In this document: positions 26,843 through 34,032 of the stretch, one piece after another
How the letters are laid out: the number at the start of each line of letters is the position of its first letter
How positions within the stretch are numbered: the first letter of the stretch is position 1
Assembly: GCA_041402045.1 (NCBI GenBank)
Contig: JAWKSZ010000060.1
Location: 1-53,881, forward strand
Length of the DNA stretch: 53,881 nt
Source of the DNA: JAGQRJ01 sp041402045
GTDB taxonomy: Bacteria; Planctomycetota; J058
Direction: 5' to 3'
Program-made: the position numbers and the translations under genes
Notes under the pieces: model-generated
Seen by the model: only the letters and a program-made list of their open reading frames with translations
The model's database searches: none
Told to the model about the DNA's origin: nothing

Positions 26843-27652
26843 ATGCCCGCCGACTTCCTCGGGCTCGAGGGCAAGGCCGTGCTCGTGCTCGGCGTGGCCA
26901 ACCGCAAGAGCGTGGCCTTTCACACCGGGAAGGTCCTGCGCGCAGCCGGCGCCACCGTGCTCTGGAGCTGCCACTCCGAGGCCCGCAAGCAGGAGCTGCG
27001 CAAGAAGCTGATCCCCGACGAGCCCCTGTTCGTGTGCGACGTCGAGAAGCAGGACGAGATCGAGCGCCTGGCGGAGCAGGTCGGCGCCGAGGTCGGAGGC
27101 GAGCTCCACGGCTTCGTGCACTCGGTGGCCTTCGCCAACTACAGCCAGGGCGCGGTCCCCTTCCACCGCACCGTGCGCGCGGACTTCCTCCAGGCCGTGG
27201 ACATTTCCTGCTTCTCGCTGATCGCGGCCACCAACGCCCTCGCCCCCCACTTCGCCCCTGGCGCCTCGGTGGTCACGATCGGGATCTCGACCACGACCAT
27301 GGCCGCCGAGAACTACGGCTACATGGCGCCGGTCAAGGCGGCCCTCGACTCCGCGGTCGTGTTCCTCGCCCGCAGCCTCGCGGGCAAGGTCCGGGTCAAC
27401 GCGGTCAAGCCGGGCCTGCTCAAGACCCAGAGCTCCGCGGGGATCCCGGGCTACGTCCAGGCCTACCTCTACGCCGAGCAAGCCACCCTGCGCAAGCAGG
27501 CCCTCGCCACCGAGGAGGTCGCCAACTCCGTGGCGTTCCTGCTCTCTCCCGCCTCCAGCGGGATCAACGCCCAGGGCGTGGTCCTCGACGCCGGCATGGC
27601 CTGCAACTACTTCGACCCTGCGATCGTGGAGAAGGTCACCCGGGTCGAGTAG
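26843..27652 (+). CDS. Enoyl-ACP reductase, FabI-like
   Basis: 269-residue short-chain dehydrogenase of the FabI type, reducing enoyl-ACP with NAD(P)H. The family features are GVANRKSVAFHTGKVL at the cofactor loop and the Tyr158-x6-Lys165 pair (ENYGYMAPVKAALDS). A distal AGKVRVNAVKPGLLKT segment follows. The Tyr-x6-Lys spacing separates FabI from ordinary SDRs (Tyr-xxx-Lys). It is last in the plus-strand run of genes. There is no ketoreductase (FabG) in the locus, so that step must come from the housekeeping enzyme or from an oxidoreductase here. Confidence 0.92.
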   Translation: MPADFLGLEGKAVLVLGVANRKSVAFHTGKVLRAAGATVLWSCHSEARKQELRKKLIPDEPLFVCDVEKQDEIERLAEQVGAEVGGELHGFVHSVAFANYSQGAVPFHRTVRADFLQAVDISCFSLIAATNALAPHFAPGASVVTIGISTTTMAAENYGYMAPVKAALDSAVVFLARSLAGKVRVNAVKPGLLKTQSSAGIPGYVQAYLYAEQATLRKQALATEEVANSVAFLLSPASSGINAQGVVLDAGMACNYFDPAIVEKVTRVE

Positions 27653-27674
27653 CGAGGAGCGGGTTGGAAGGCAG

Positions 27675-27869
27675 GAACCGCCAAGGGCGCCAAGGGCGCC
27701 AAGGAAGACCGCGGAGGACGTGGGCGCGCCGACGTGACGCCGACACGCGGCGGGGGCGCAGCTCGTCTGCGCCCGTCCCACTCCCGAGGCGTTCACGACC
27801 TCAGCGGAGCTCCGCCGACGACGAGACCGCGGCGGGGGTGGGATGGGCGCAGGCAAGCTGCGCCCCTAC
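27675..27869. repeat. Family A single copy and family B inverted pair
   Basis: The 238-nt gap 27653-27890 carries one family A motif (27675-27704, GAACCGCCAAGGGCGCCAAG onward) followed by an imperfect family B pair. The family B arms are at about 27752-27780 and 27839-27869 (TGGGATGGGCGCAGGCAAGC at the start of the right arm). CGGAGCTCCGCCGA sits in the spacer, as in the copy at 12334-12452. No gene is seen in the gap. Confidence 0.75.
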
Positions 27870-27890
27870 GGAAGAAGGCTGAGCCGCGTC

Positions 27891-28410
27891 TCACACCTCC
27901 AACGCCCATGCCGCGAGGGCCTGGAGCACGTCCAGGGTCAGCTCGCGTCGGTCGGGCAGACGCTCTACGTGCTGGACCACCAGGCGGCACAGATCGGCGT
28001 GGGTGGGGTGCGAGCGCAGGAGGAGGTCCAGCGCCACGACGCTGCTCCAGGCGCCGAAGGCGGGACGACGAAGCGAGGGTCCTGGCGGGCGCGGCGGGTC
28101 GGCGCGCGCCTCCTCGAGCTGGGGTTCGAGGGGCCGGCCGGGCGGAGAGCGCCGCCCCAGGCAGTCGACGGCAGCCAGGGTGCATCGCCGCGCGAGCGCC
28201 GGATCAGGGTCTTGCCGAGGGTGGTCGCCCGCACCGGGACGAACCGCGCCTGGCTGCGACCGCGCGGCATGGTGTCCTGGCTGGGCGGCCAGCTCCAGCC
28301 GCTGGCGAGCAAGCTCCCCACCCGCACGCGCTCGCGGAGGGTGGCAGCCTCGGCGAAAGCGCTGGTGCTGTAGGTGCGTTCGAGCTCTCGCCACGGCGGG
28401 AGTCGCTCAC
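27891..28410 (-). pseudogene. Remnant or frameshifted gene, helical repeat-like product
   Basis: Coding signal on the minus strand jumps frame. The N-terminal part reads ELERTYSTSAFAEAATLRER, then VRVGSLLASGWSWPPSQDT and ATTLGKTLIRRSRG in one frame. The C-terminal part reads DPALARRCTLAAVDCLGRR, then WSSVVALDLLLRSHPTHADL and TLDVLQALAAWALEV in another, ending at the TGA at 27891-27893. The C-terminal part resembles HEAT-like helices, but I recognise no family. The start is uncertain. A single indel near 28200 would join the parts. Confidence 0.4.
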
Positions 28411-28464
28411 GAGGTCAAGCCGTCAGCCTTCCACCACCGCGTCCCGGCGGCGTAGATTCCTGGC

Positions 28465-29184
28465 ATGTGGTACGCCTACTTCGATCCTGTAGTGGGTCGT
28501 GATCCTCGCCGGGACGGGCTTGAGCCTGCTGGCCAGCCTGCTGGTCAAGGGCACGTTCAGCGCCTATGCGGACACCAGCGTTCCAGGCTGACCGGGGCGC
28601 AGGTGGCGGCTCGGATCCTGCGTGAGAACCAGATCGACGACGTGCGGATCGAGCCGGTCGCGGGGTCCTTGTCCGACCACTACGACCCGAGCTCGAAGAC
28701 GCTGCGGCTCTCGGAGAGCGTCTACGGGTCGCGGAGCCTCTCGGCGGCGGGGGTCGCGGCCCACGAGGTGGGGCACGCGATCCAGCACGCCGATGGCTAC
28801 GCGCCGCTGGGGTTCCGCTCGGCGTGGGTCCCCGTGGCGAGCTACGGCGGCAGGCTGTCGCTGATCGTGATCATGCTCGCGTTCTTCCTGGGCGGCGTGC
28901 AGACCGTGGCAGGGACCGCCGCGGCCTGGGTCGGGATCGGGCTCATGGGGACCACGACCGTGTTCACCCTGCTCACGCTCCCGGTCGAGTTCGACGCCAG
29001 CCGCCGGGCCATGAAGAGCCTGCGCGAGGGCCGGATCCTCGAGGGCGAGGAGCTCAGCGCTGCGCGGAAGGTGCTCACCGCGGCGGCGCTGACCTACGTG
29101 GCCGCCTTCGTGACCTCGCTCCTGACGCTGCTCTACTACGCCTACCGCCTGGGCCTGATCGGCGGCGGCCAGCGGCGCGACTAG
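28465..29184 (+). CDS. Membrane zinc metallopeptidase (YugP-like)
   Basis: A neutral zinc metallopeptidase of the YugP type. It has LTGAQVAARIL, VEPVAGSLSDHYDP and the zinc motif AAHEVGHAIQHADG (HExxH), with several membrane helices before and after (SLIVIMLAFFLGGVQTVAG; ALTYVAAFVTSLLTLLYYAY). Residues from about 11 to 41 are out of frame. Read one base later (about 28495-28590) the sequence gives WVVILAGTGLSLLASLLVKG plus TFSAYADT, the membrane helix expected there. Two compensating single-base differences would repair it, which suggests local sequence error or a recently damaged N-terminus. Start ATG 28465. Confidence 0.85.
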   Translation: MWYAYFDPVVGRDPRRDGLEPAGQPAGQGHVQRLCGHQRSRLTGAQVAARILRENQIDDVRIEPVAGSLSDHYDPSSKTLRLSESVYGSRSLSAAGVAAHEVGHAIQHADGYAPLGFRSAWVPVASYGGRLSLIVIMLAFFLGGVQTVAGTAAAWVGIGLMGTTTVFTLLTLPVEFDASRRAMKSLREGRILEGEELSAARKVLTAAALTYVAAFVTSLLTLLYYAYRLGLIGGGQRRD

Positions 29185-29221
29185 CGAGAAGCGGCTGCGG
29201 CCAAGCGGAGCCCTATCCCGC

Positions 29222-29305
29222 CTTGCGGAGGAGCGCCAGCGCAATAGGAGTCTCGACGCGGTGCGGAATCGGGGGTGACGGCCGAGGCCGGCGCTCCTCC
29301 GCAAG
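29222..29305. terminator. Inverted repeat between convergent genes
   Basis: A perfect 16-bp pair, CTTGCGGAGGAGCGCC (29222-29237) and its complement (29290-29305), around 52 nt. It sits between the stop of the metallopeptidase gene and the stop of the minus-strand remnant at 29311. It could stop both transcripts. Confidence 0.55.
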
Positions 29306-29310
29306 CCGGG

Positions 29311-29765
29311 TTAAACGAAGGAGACGACCTCGAGCAGCGCGGCTTCGGGGTCGTCCAGGGGGGCTATCCGGTCGGAGAGCTGACGGAGGGGGCCGTCTTG
29401 AGGGTCGCCGGCGGCGGCGAGGGCGGCGGCGACCTGGCGCCGGCCGTCGGTGAGCTCGCCCTGGCAGGCGGCGTCGAAGAGCTTGGCGGCGAGGCCGCCG
29501 TCCTGAGCGGTGTCGCGCGGCGCGAACGAGGGCGGTGACAGGGCCGTCGGGCGAGGAAGGCTTCAGTATTTCGCCGGGTGGCGGCGTCGAGGAGACCCGC
29601 GGCGAAGCCGCAGGCTCGCTCACGACGAGCCCTCCGCTGGCCAAGGCGGCGTCGGCGCTGCGGGCGCGGCGAAATCGTTCTTCGACGGCGCGATCGACGA
29701 GCTGGTTCCAGGAAGGCGGCGCCCGGCGAACGGGGACGGAGCTAGGGGAGCAGCGCGAGGGACAT
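29311..29765 (-). pseudogene. Small frameshifted gene of unknown function
   Basis: An ATG at 29765 with AAAGGA upstream begins MSLALLP and then meets a TAG. One base over, the frame continues SSVPVRRAPPSWNQLVDRAV and onward. A second shift near 29520 leads into DTAQDGGLAAKLFDAACQGE and DPQDGPLRQLSDRIA. A third, near 29355, gives EAALLEVVSFV and the TAA at 29311-29313. The good ribosome site and coherent pieces suggest a real gene of about 150 codons. The gap 29766-29909 upstream holds only short palindromes (CAGCCCGAACGGGCTG at 29790-29805) and no gene. Confidence 0.45.
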
Positions 29766-29909
29766 GGGTCGTCCTTTCGGTGCAGATCAGCAGCCCGAAC
29801 GGGCTGTTGGGGTTCGTACGGAGCGCGCGCGCAGCGCGCGCCCTGAAACGAAGCAGAAGAAGAGGAACAGGGGTCGTGGCCGGCCCCACCCAAACGGACG
29901 CGCGGGCGC

Positions 29910-31250
29910 TCATTTCGAGGCCCGCTGGGGTTTACGTTCGGTGAGGCAGGCGTTGTAGTCCGGGTAGACCATGCCCAGGCCGTTCTCGACGATCTTGATC
30001 CGCAGGTCGTCCATGCGCCGGGAGACGGCGCTCGCCTGCAGGTTCAGGCCGCCCTTGCGGGCGATCTCGGCGGGGTCGGCCTCGCGCTTGCAGCTGCGGT
30101 CCTTGTACATCCGGCAGCCCTGGTGGGTCGTCACCGTGCAGCGGTGGTCGACGATCGCCAGGTCGACCTCGTCGATCCGGCCCCGGGAGCGCACGGCCTC
30201 GTAGGCCCGGTCGACCATGGCCATCCACAGCTTGAGCCGAATGCGGTTGATGCACAGGTTGACGGCATTGCTCGTCAGCGAGCGCGCGCGCTCGAGGTCG
30301 GCGACCGTCATGCCGACTCGGGCCACGAGGCGCGCGAGCTCGGTGTCGTCGCCCACCTCTGCGCAGGCGGCGACCAGGGCCTCGGCCGCTGCCGGCTTCA
30401 GCCCGCAGATCGCGCTCAGCTCGTCGGCGGTGAGCCCGTCGAGGGCGGCGCCCAGGGCGACCGCGTGCTCGGCCTTGCACCGCTTGGCCCCGAGGGCCAC
30501 CAGCGCGCCGCGCACGGCGTCGATCTGGGGAGCGGTGTGCAAGGTCTCGACGATCTCAGCCACTTGCCTGCCCTGACAGATCAGAGAGAAGATCACGAAG
30601 TCGATCGACTTGATCCGGCCGGACTCTTCCAGCTCGGCCATGACCTCGGCGATCAGCGCGATCGCGTCGCTCTGCGCGACGACCTGCGAGGTCTGCCCCT
30701 GGGGACGGTGCTCGGTCGGGTCCATTTCGTCGATCGAGGTCGCTGCTCGCTTCTTGCGCGCGATCTCGTCGAGGCAGTAGTTGCGCGCGATCCGCGCGAC
30801 ATAAGCCCTGAAATTCCGTCCGTCCCACTTGGGGATTGCCTCCCAGACGCGACCCCAGATTGCCGGGTATTCGTTCTCCGGATCGAGGCCGTGCCTGTAG
30901 AAAATACCCCTGAGCCGAAGCTGACTGTCGAGGGTTTTCATCATGGCCTCGAAGGCCTGAGAGTCGTTGTCCTCGAAGCACTTACGCATTTGCTCGTAGA
31001 ACTCCGAGGCCATGGCGTCCCCGGCGCAGTCGCAGAGGTAGGCCACGCACTCGTCGTGGCCCCCAGGCAGCTCCGCGACCGCGGGGAGCTCGCCGTCCTC
31101 GGCCTGATCCCGGGCGGTGGCCAGGGGACCGTAGCGCCTCAGGCTGAGGATCAGCACGTTGTCGAGGAAGGGGCCGCGGACGCCGGGCAGCGCTTCGCCC
31201 ACCTGGGCGAGCAGCGCCTCGATCTCCGCTTCGTGGACCTCGTCGATCAC
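29910..31250 (-). CDS. Sigma-70-family factor with interrupted region 4
   Basis: 446 residues, start GTG 31250 with AGGAGG 6 nt upstream. Residues about 112-169 match sigma region 2 (IWGRVWEAIPKWDGRNFRAY, then VARIARNYCLDEIARKKR), as in ECF sigma factors. A region 4-like start is at 195-236 (VMAELEESGRIKSIDFVIFS, then LICQGRQVAEIVETL). The apparent recognition helix is not next to it: TSNAVNLCINRIRLKL occurs only at about 326-341. The intervening 85 or so residues hold a helix-hairpin-like GLTADELSAICGLKPAAAEA. A basic cysteine-containing tail of about 95 residues follows. An N-terminal 110-residue helical domain is also unusual. It lies downstream of the Kelch lipoprotein gene on the same strand. 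Target genes are unknown. Confidence 0.72.
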   Translation of the reverse strand: MIDEVHEAEIEALLAQVGEALPGVRGPFLDNVLILSLRRYGPLATARDQAEDGELPAVAELPGGHDECVAYLCDCAGDAMASEFYEQMRKCFEDNDSQAFEAMMKTLDSQLRLRGIFYRHGLDPENEYPAIWGRVWEAIPKWDGRNFRAYVARIARNYCLDEIARKKRAATSIDEMDPTEHRPQGQTSQVVAQSDAIALIAEVMAELEESGRIKSIDFVIFSLICQGRQVAEIVETLHTAPQIDAVRGALVALGAKRCKAEHAVALGAALDGLTADELSAICGLKPAAAEALVAACAEVGDDTELARLVARVGMTVADLERARSLTSNAVNLCINRIRLKLWMAMVDRAYEAVRSRGRIDEVDLAIVDHRCTVTTHQGCRMYKDRSCKREADPAEIARKGGLNLQASAVSRRMDDLRIKIVENGLGMVYPDYNACLTERKPQRASK

Positions 31251-31341
31251 AGAGCCTCCTGGCTTGGTGCCCGCGTGGGCAGGCGCCCATGGTACTAGAC
31301 GAGTCGGGTGGCCTCAGCCCGTGAGGCCACAACCAACGAAA

Positions 31342-31365
31342 GCGGGCGCACTTTCGTGCGCCCGC
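31342..31365 (-). terminator. Intrinsic terminator after Kelch lipoprotein gene
   Basis: A perfect 10-bp stem, GCGGGCGCAC / GTGCGCCCGC, with a 4-nt loop. On the minus strand it is followed by a T-rich stretch (TTTCGTTGGTTG). It is 28 nt past the lipoprotein stop and upstream of the sigma gene start, so the two genes are probably separate transcripts. Confidence 0.75.
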
Positions 31366-31392
31366 TCAGTGAATCCGGTCGATCCTGCGCGC

Positions 31393-32739
31393 TTAGCGCG
31401 TGTGGATCTCGGTGGTGTCGAGCGGGTCGCCGTTGGCGTTCTGGCCGCCGACCACCATGACGCTGTTGTTTTGCAGGGTCACGGCGCGGTGCGCAGTGCG
31501 CTCGGTCGCCATGTTGACGGTGCCGAGCATGGCGTTGTTGAGCACGCCGTAGACCTCGCACTCGGGGGTCGGGACGCCGGTCGCGTCCACGCCGCCGGTG
31601 ATCAGCATGTCCGAGGTGGTGCCGATCTCGGCGACCTCGGCGTTCGAACGAGCCGTGTTCAGGGTCGGACCGGAGGTCCAGGCCTGGTTGCCGGCGTCGT
31701 AGAAGAAGGTGGTGTCCTTGATCTCGACCGCGGTCATGGCCGCGTCGAGGCCCTCACCGCCCGCGAAGAACGCGTTGCCGGTGCTGTCGACCTCGGCGCC
31801 CATGTTGAAGCGCTCGCCGTCCGGGTTGTCCGGGGCGGCAATGAAGGTGCCGTTCTGGGCGTCGAGCGACTGCACGCGGGGGCTGGGGAAGCCGTTGAGC
31901 GCGAGGCCCTGCTGACCCATGGCGACGTTGGCGCCGGCCACGACCATGGCGGTGTTGCCCGCCAGGACCGCGTTGCCCCAGGTGTGCTCGGCGTTGGCCG
32001 GGACGCTGGTCCAGGTGTCGGCGTTGGGGTCGTAGATATCGGCGGTGGTCAAGGACGCGGTGAGGTCCTGGTTCAGGCCGCCGGCGGCCATGACCTGCGC
32101 GTTGGCGGTGAGGGTCATGGTGAACCAGCCGCGGTTCTCCGACATGACGCTCACGGCCGAGAAGGCGTTGGTCTGCGGGTTGAAGACATAGGCCGACGCG
32201 AGCATCTCGGCGACGGGCTGCCCCTGCGCGTCGAGGCGCTCGGCGCCGAAGCCGCCGCACACCAGCACGCGGCCGTCCTGCAGGCTCACGGCCTGGTGGA
32301 GCTGACGCGCGGTGGCGAACTGCCCGGTGGCGTCGATCATGAACGCCTCGTTTTGGGTCGGGGCCAGGTTGGCCACCATGTCCCAGGCGCCGGACTGCGG
32401 GTCGTAGACCTCGGACTCGGTCATGATCCCCTGGCCGTCGGTGCCGCCGGTGACCAGGACTCGCCCGTCGTTCATGACGGTCGCGGTGTGACGGTAACGC
32501 GCCGCGTTGAGCGCAGGGCCGGCCGCGAACTGGCCGACGGTGCCGCCGCCGCCGCCGCCCGTGGTGCCGCCGCCCGTGGTGCCGCCACCACCGGTGGTGC
32601 CGCCCGCCGCTGCGGTAGCGCTCGCGCCGGTGCTGCCCGGCCCGTAGTACACCTTGCCCTTGTTACTGCGAGTGCCCGAGTTGCAGCCGGCCGCAACCAT
32701 GGTGAGAGCAACCGCGACGGTAAGTAGTTTGATCTTCAT
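31393..32739 (-). CDS. Kelch-repeat lipoprotein
   Basis: 448 residues, ATG 32739. The N-terminus MKIKLLTVAVALTMVAAGCN is a lipoprotein signal with lipobox VAAGC, so it is probably attached to a membrane at the periplasmic or outer face. A glycine/threonine-rich linker (GGTTGGGGTTGGGTTGGGGG) follows. About six Kelch-type blades come next, with motifs such as ARYRHTATVMNDGRVLVTGG, then ARQLHQAVSLQDGRVLVCGG and ERTAHRAVTLQNNSVMVVGG. They form a beta-propeller of the Kelch / galactose-oxidase type, without visible oxidase copper ligands. Probable roles are binding carbohydrate or protein at the surface. The frame is open to 32796, but the lipoprotein start is clear. Confidence 0.88.
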   Translation of the reverse strand: MKIKLLTVAVALTMVAAGCNSGTRSNKGKVYYGPGSTGASATAAAGGTTGGGGTTGGGTTGGGGGGTVGQFAAGPALNAARYRHTATVMNDGRVLVTGGTDGQGIMTESEVYDPQSGAWDMVANLAPTQNEAFMIDATGQFATARQLHQAVSLQDGRVLVCGGFGAERLDAQGQPVAEMLASAYVFNPQTNAFSAVSVMSENRGWFTMTLTANAQVMAAGGLNQDLTASLTTADIYDPNADTWTSVPANAEHTWGNAVLAGNTAMVVAGANVAMGQQGLALNGFPSPRVQSLDAQNGTFIAAPDNPDGERFNMGAEVDSTGNAFFAGGEGLDAAMTAVEIKDTTFFYDAGNQAWTSGPTLNTARSNAEVAEIGTTSDMLITGGVDATGVPTPECEVYGVLNNAMLGTVNMATERTAHRAVTLQNNSVMVVGGQNANGDPLDTTEIHTR

Positions 32740-33164
32740 TCCCGCTTCCCAGCTAGTCTGATCGTGCGTGCCATGCTCAGGCACGGTGTCAACCATTCAT
32801 ACAATTCCCGATCCAAAGCGAGTCAGATCTAGGTAATCCTCCCGGGTGTTGAAATAAATGGGCTTAGGTCCCGTGTGCGGTGGGTGGCGTCGATGGGTTG
32901 CTGTGCCCACAGTTCGGATTTCCGTTTTACGTTTCGCTTCTGTCCCGCGTCCGTGCGGCGTCCGCCACGCGATGGACACAGGTCGGCGACCGCGGATGGA
33001 ATGCCGCGTGTGGCCTCGGCGCACGCGCTCTCTAATTCATGCGTCGGCGGGCGCTTGAACCCGGACTCCACGTTGAGTGTGGATTTAAGGGCACGCCACG
33101 ACTAGCATTGGGACTCACTCGATCGTGGCCGAGGCTGTCGATCGCCTGCCCAAGGGGGGCTAAC
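32740..33164. other. 425-nt gap of lower GC, no gene supported
   Basis: This stretch is visibly less GC-rich than its neighbours (for example AGTGTGGATTTAAGG near 33077 and GTTGAAATAAATGGG near 32850). Short ORFs occur on both strands but none has a ribosome site or recognisable product. It must contain the promoters of the divergent lipoprotein gene (minus) and of the small gene at 33165 (plus). GTTGAGTGTGG with the upstream CCAC can form a weak hairpin (33068-33083). Confidence 0.5.
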
Positions 33165-33510
33165 GTGCGAAAAATCAAGACTAAGGGCCTGAAGATCAAG
33201 GCCAAGGCGTCGATCGCGGTCCTCGTTACGCTGATGGTGCTCAACAGCACCTTGGACAAAGGAAGCGACGCGGGACGCCTTGGTGGACACCTTCGTTGCG
33301 ATTCGGCCCTCGCTGAGGACGTGGTCAAGAAGACCCCCCTCGTGATCTGCCGCGATCTGGACCAGGCCGTCGCCTCGAACTACGTCAAGCGCCTCGGGTA
33401 GAGCAGCTTCCAGGTCTGGCTCGAGCGCCGCGGGCAAGCTCCGCCAAATGAACCTCAAGCAGAAGAACGAAGAAGCCGCCATCCCCACGCCGCACATTCG
33501 TAAGCACTAA
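33165..33510 (+). pseudogene. Small basic protein gene, probably frameshifted
   Basis: A GTG at 33165 follows a GGGGGG ribosome site and gives MRKIKTKGLKIKAKASIAVL, then a short hydrophobic stretch. The same frame stops at 33401. In other frames continuous pieces follow one another: TKEATRDALVDTFVAIRPSL near 33255, DVVKKTPLVICRDLDQAVAS and NYVKRL in the first frame near 33325, then GKLRQMNLKQKNEEAAIP and TPHIRKH ending at the TAA at 33508-33510. An intrinsic terminator lies 24 nt later, which supports a real gene with its end at 33510. I do not recognise the family. Single-base errors or decay would explain the shifts. Confidence 0.5.
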
Positions 33511-33533
33511 CACGACTCGCTGCGTCGTGACCG

Positions 33534-33559
33534 AGGGGCCTCGCGAGAGGCCCCTTTTT
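33534..33559 (+). terminator. Intrinsic terminator
   Basis: A 9-bp perfect stem, AGGGGCCTC / GAGGCCCCT, with a GCGA loop and a five-T run straight after. This is a textbook rho-independent terminator for the small gene ending at 33510. Confidence 0.92.
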
Positions 33560-33608
33560 CGTTGTCTGGAGCCCTTCCTGATCGCCTTTGGATTTTAAAG
33601 ACGAATCC

Positions 33609-33639
33609 ATGACACACAGCGTCGGGCCTCATCTATACT
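33609..33639 (+). promoter_or_regulatory. Possible sigma-70-type promoter for the 82-residue protein gene
   Basis: A TATACT -10-like box at 33634-33639 is preceded by ATGACA at 33609-33614, with a 19-nt spacer, about 90 nt upstream of the start codon. The surrounding sequence is AT-richer than the region average. The -35 match and the spacing are imperfect. Confidence 0.4.
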
Positions 33640-33726
33640 CCTTCACTGTCGGGCGAGTGCGTCCATAGCCATCCTTGCCGCTGTGGGCGCCTTGCCACTC
33701 ATCCCAACCGTCAGGAACCCTTCCAT

Positions 33727-33975
33727 ATGAAAGCCCGCTACGACTCCAAGCCCCTGAAGCTCGCCGCGAAAGTCAAGATGAAGTCGGGCGACGACGTCGA
33801 AGGCTACGTGACGAAGACGGGGCTCATGCGACTGAAGCGGGGCGGCAGCACCAAGGTCGACGTCTACTTCCCGGAGCGTAAGGCGCGCGGGTACACCTTC
33901 ATGGCGCAGCGCCTCTACCTGGCGAGCTTCCTCAACTACGCCGGCGCAATGGCCAAGCCGAAGTCCGCCTTCTAA
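33727..33975 (+). CDS. Small basic protein of unknown function
   Basis: 82 residues, strongly basic: KARYDSKPLKLAAKVKMKSG at the start and FPERKARGYTFMAQRLYLAS further on. ATG 33727 has AGGAA 9 nt upstream. The composition suggests a nucleic-acid-binding or ribosome-associated protein, but no family is recognised. It is isolated between a possible promoter and a strong intrinsic terminator, an arrangement typical of a highly expressed single gene. Unlike its neighbours it is intact. Confidence 0.75.
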   Translation: MKARYDSKPLKLAAKVKMKSGDDVEGYVTKTGLMRLKRGGSTKVDVYFPERKARGYTFMAQRLYLASFLNYAGAMAKPKSAF

Positions 33976-33998
33976 GGCAGGACCGCTCGACGCACGAA

Positions 33999-34024
33999 GC
34001 GGCGGGGTGCTCCCCGCCGCTTTT
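33999..34024 (+). terminator. Intrinsic terminator
   Basis: A perfect 9-bp stem, GCGGCGGGG / CCCCGCCGC, loop TGCT, followed by TTTT. It lies 23 nt after the small basic protein gene and 8 nt from the stop of the convergent transporter-operon gene, so it may serve both. Confidence 0.9.
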
Positions 34025-34032
34025 GCATTGGT

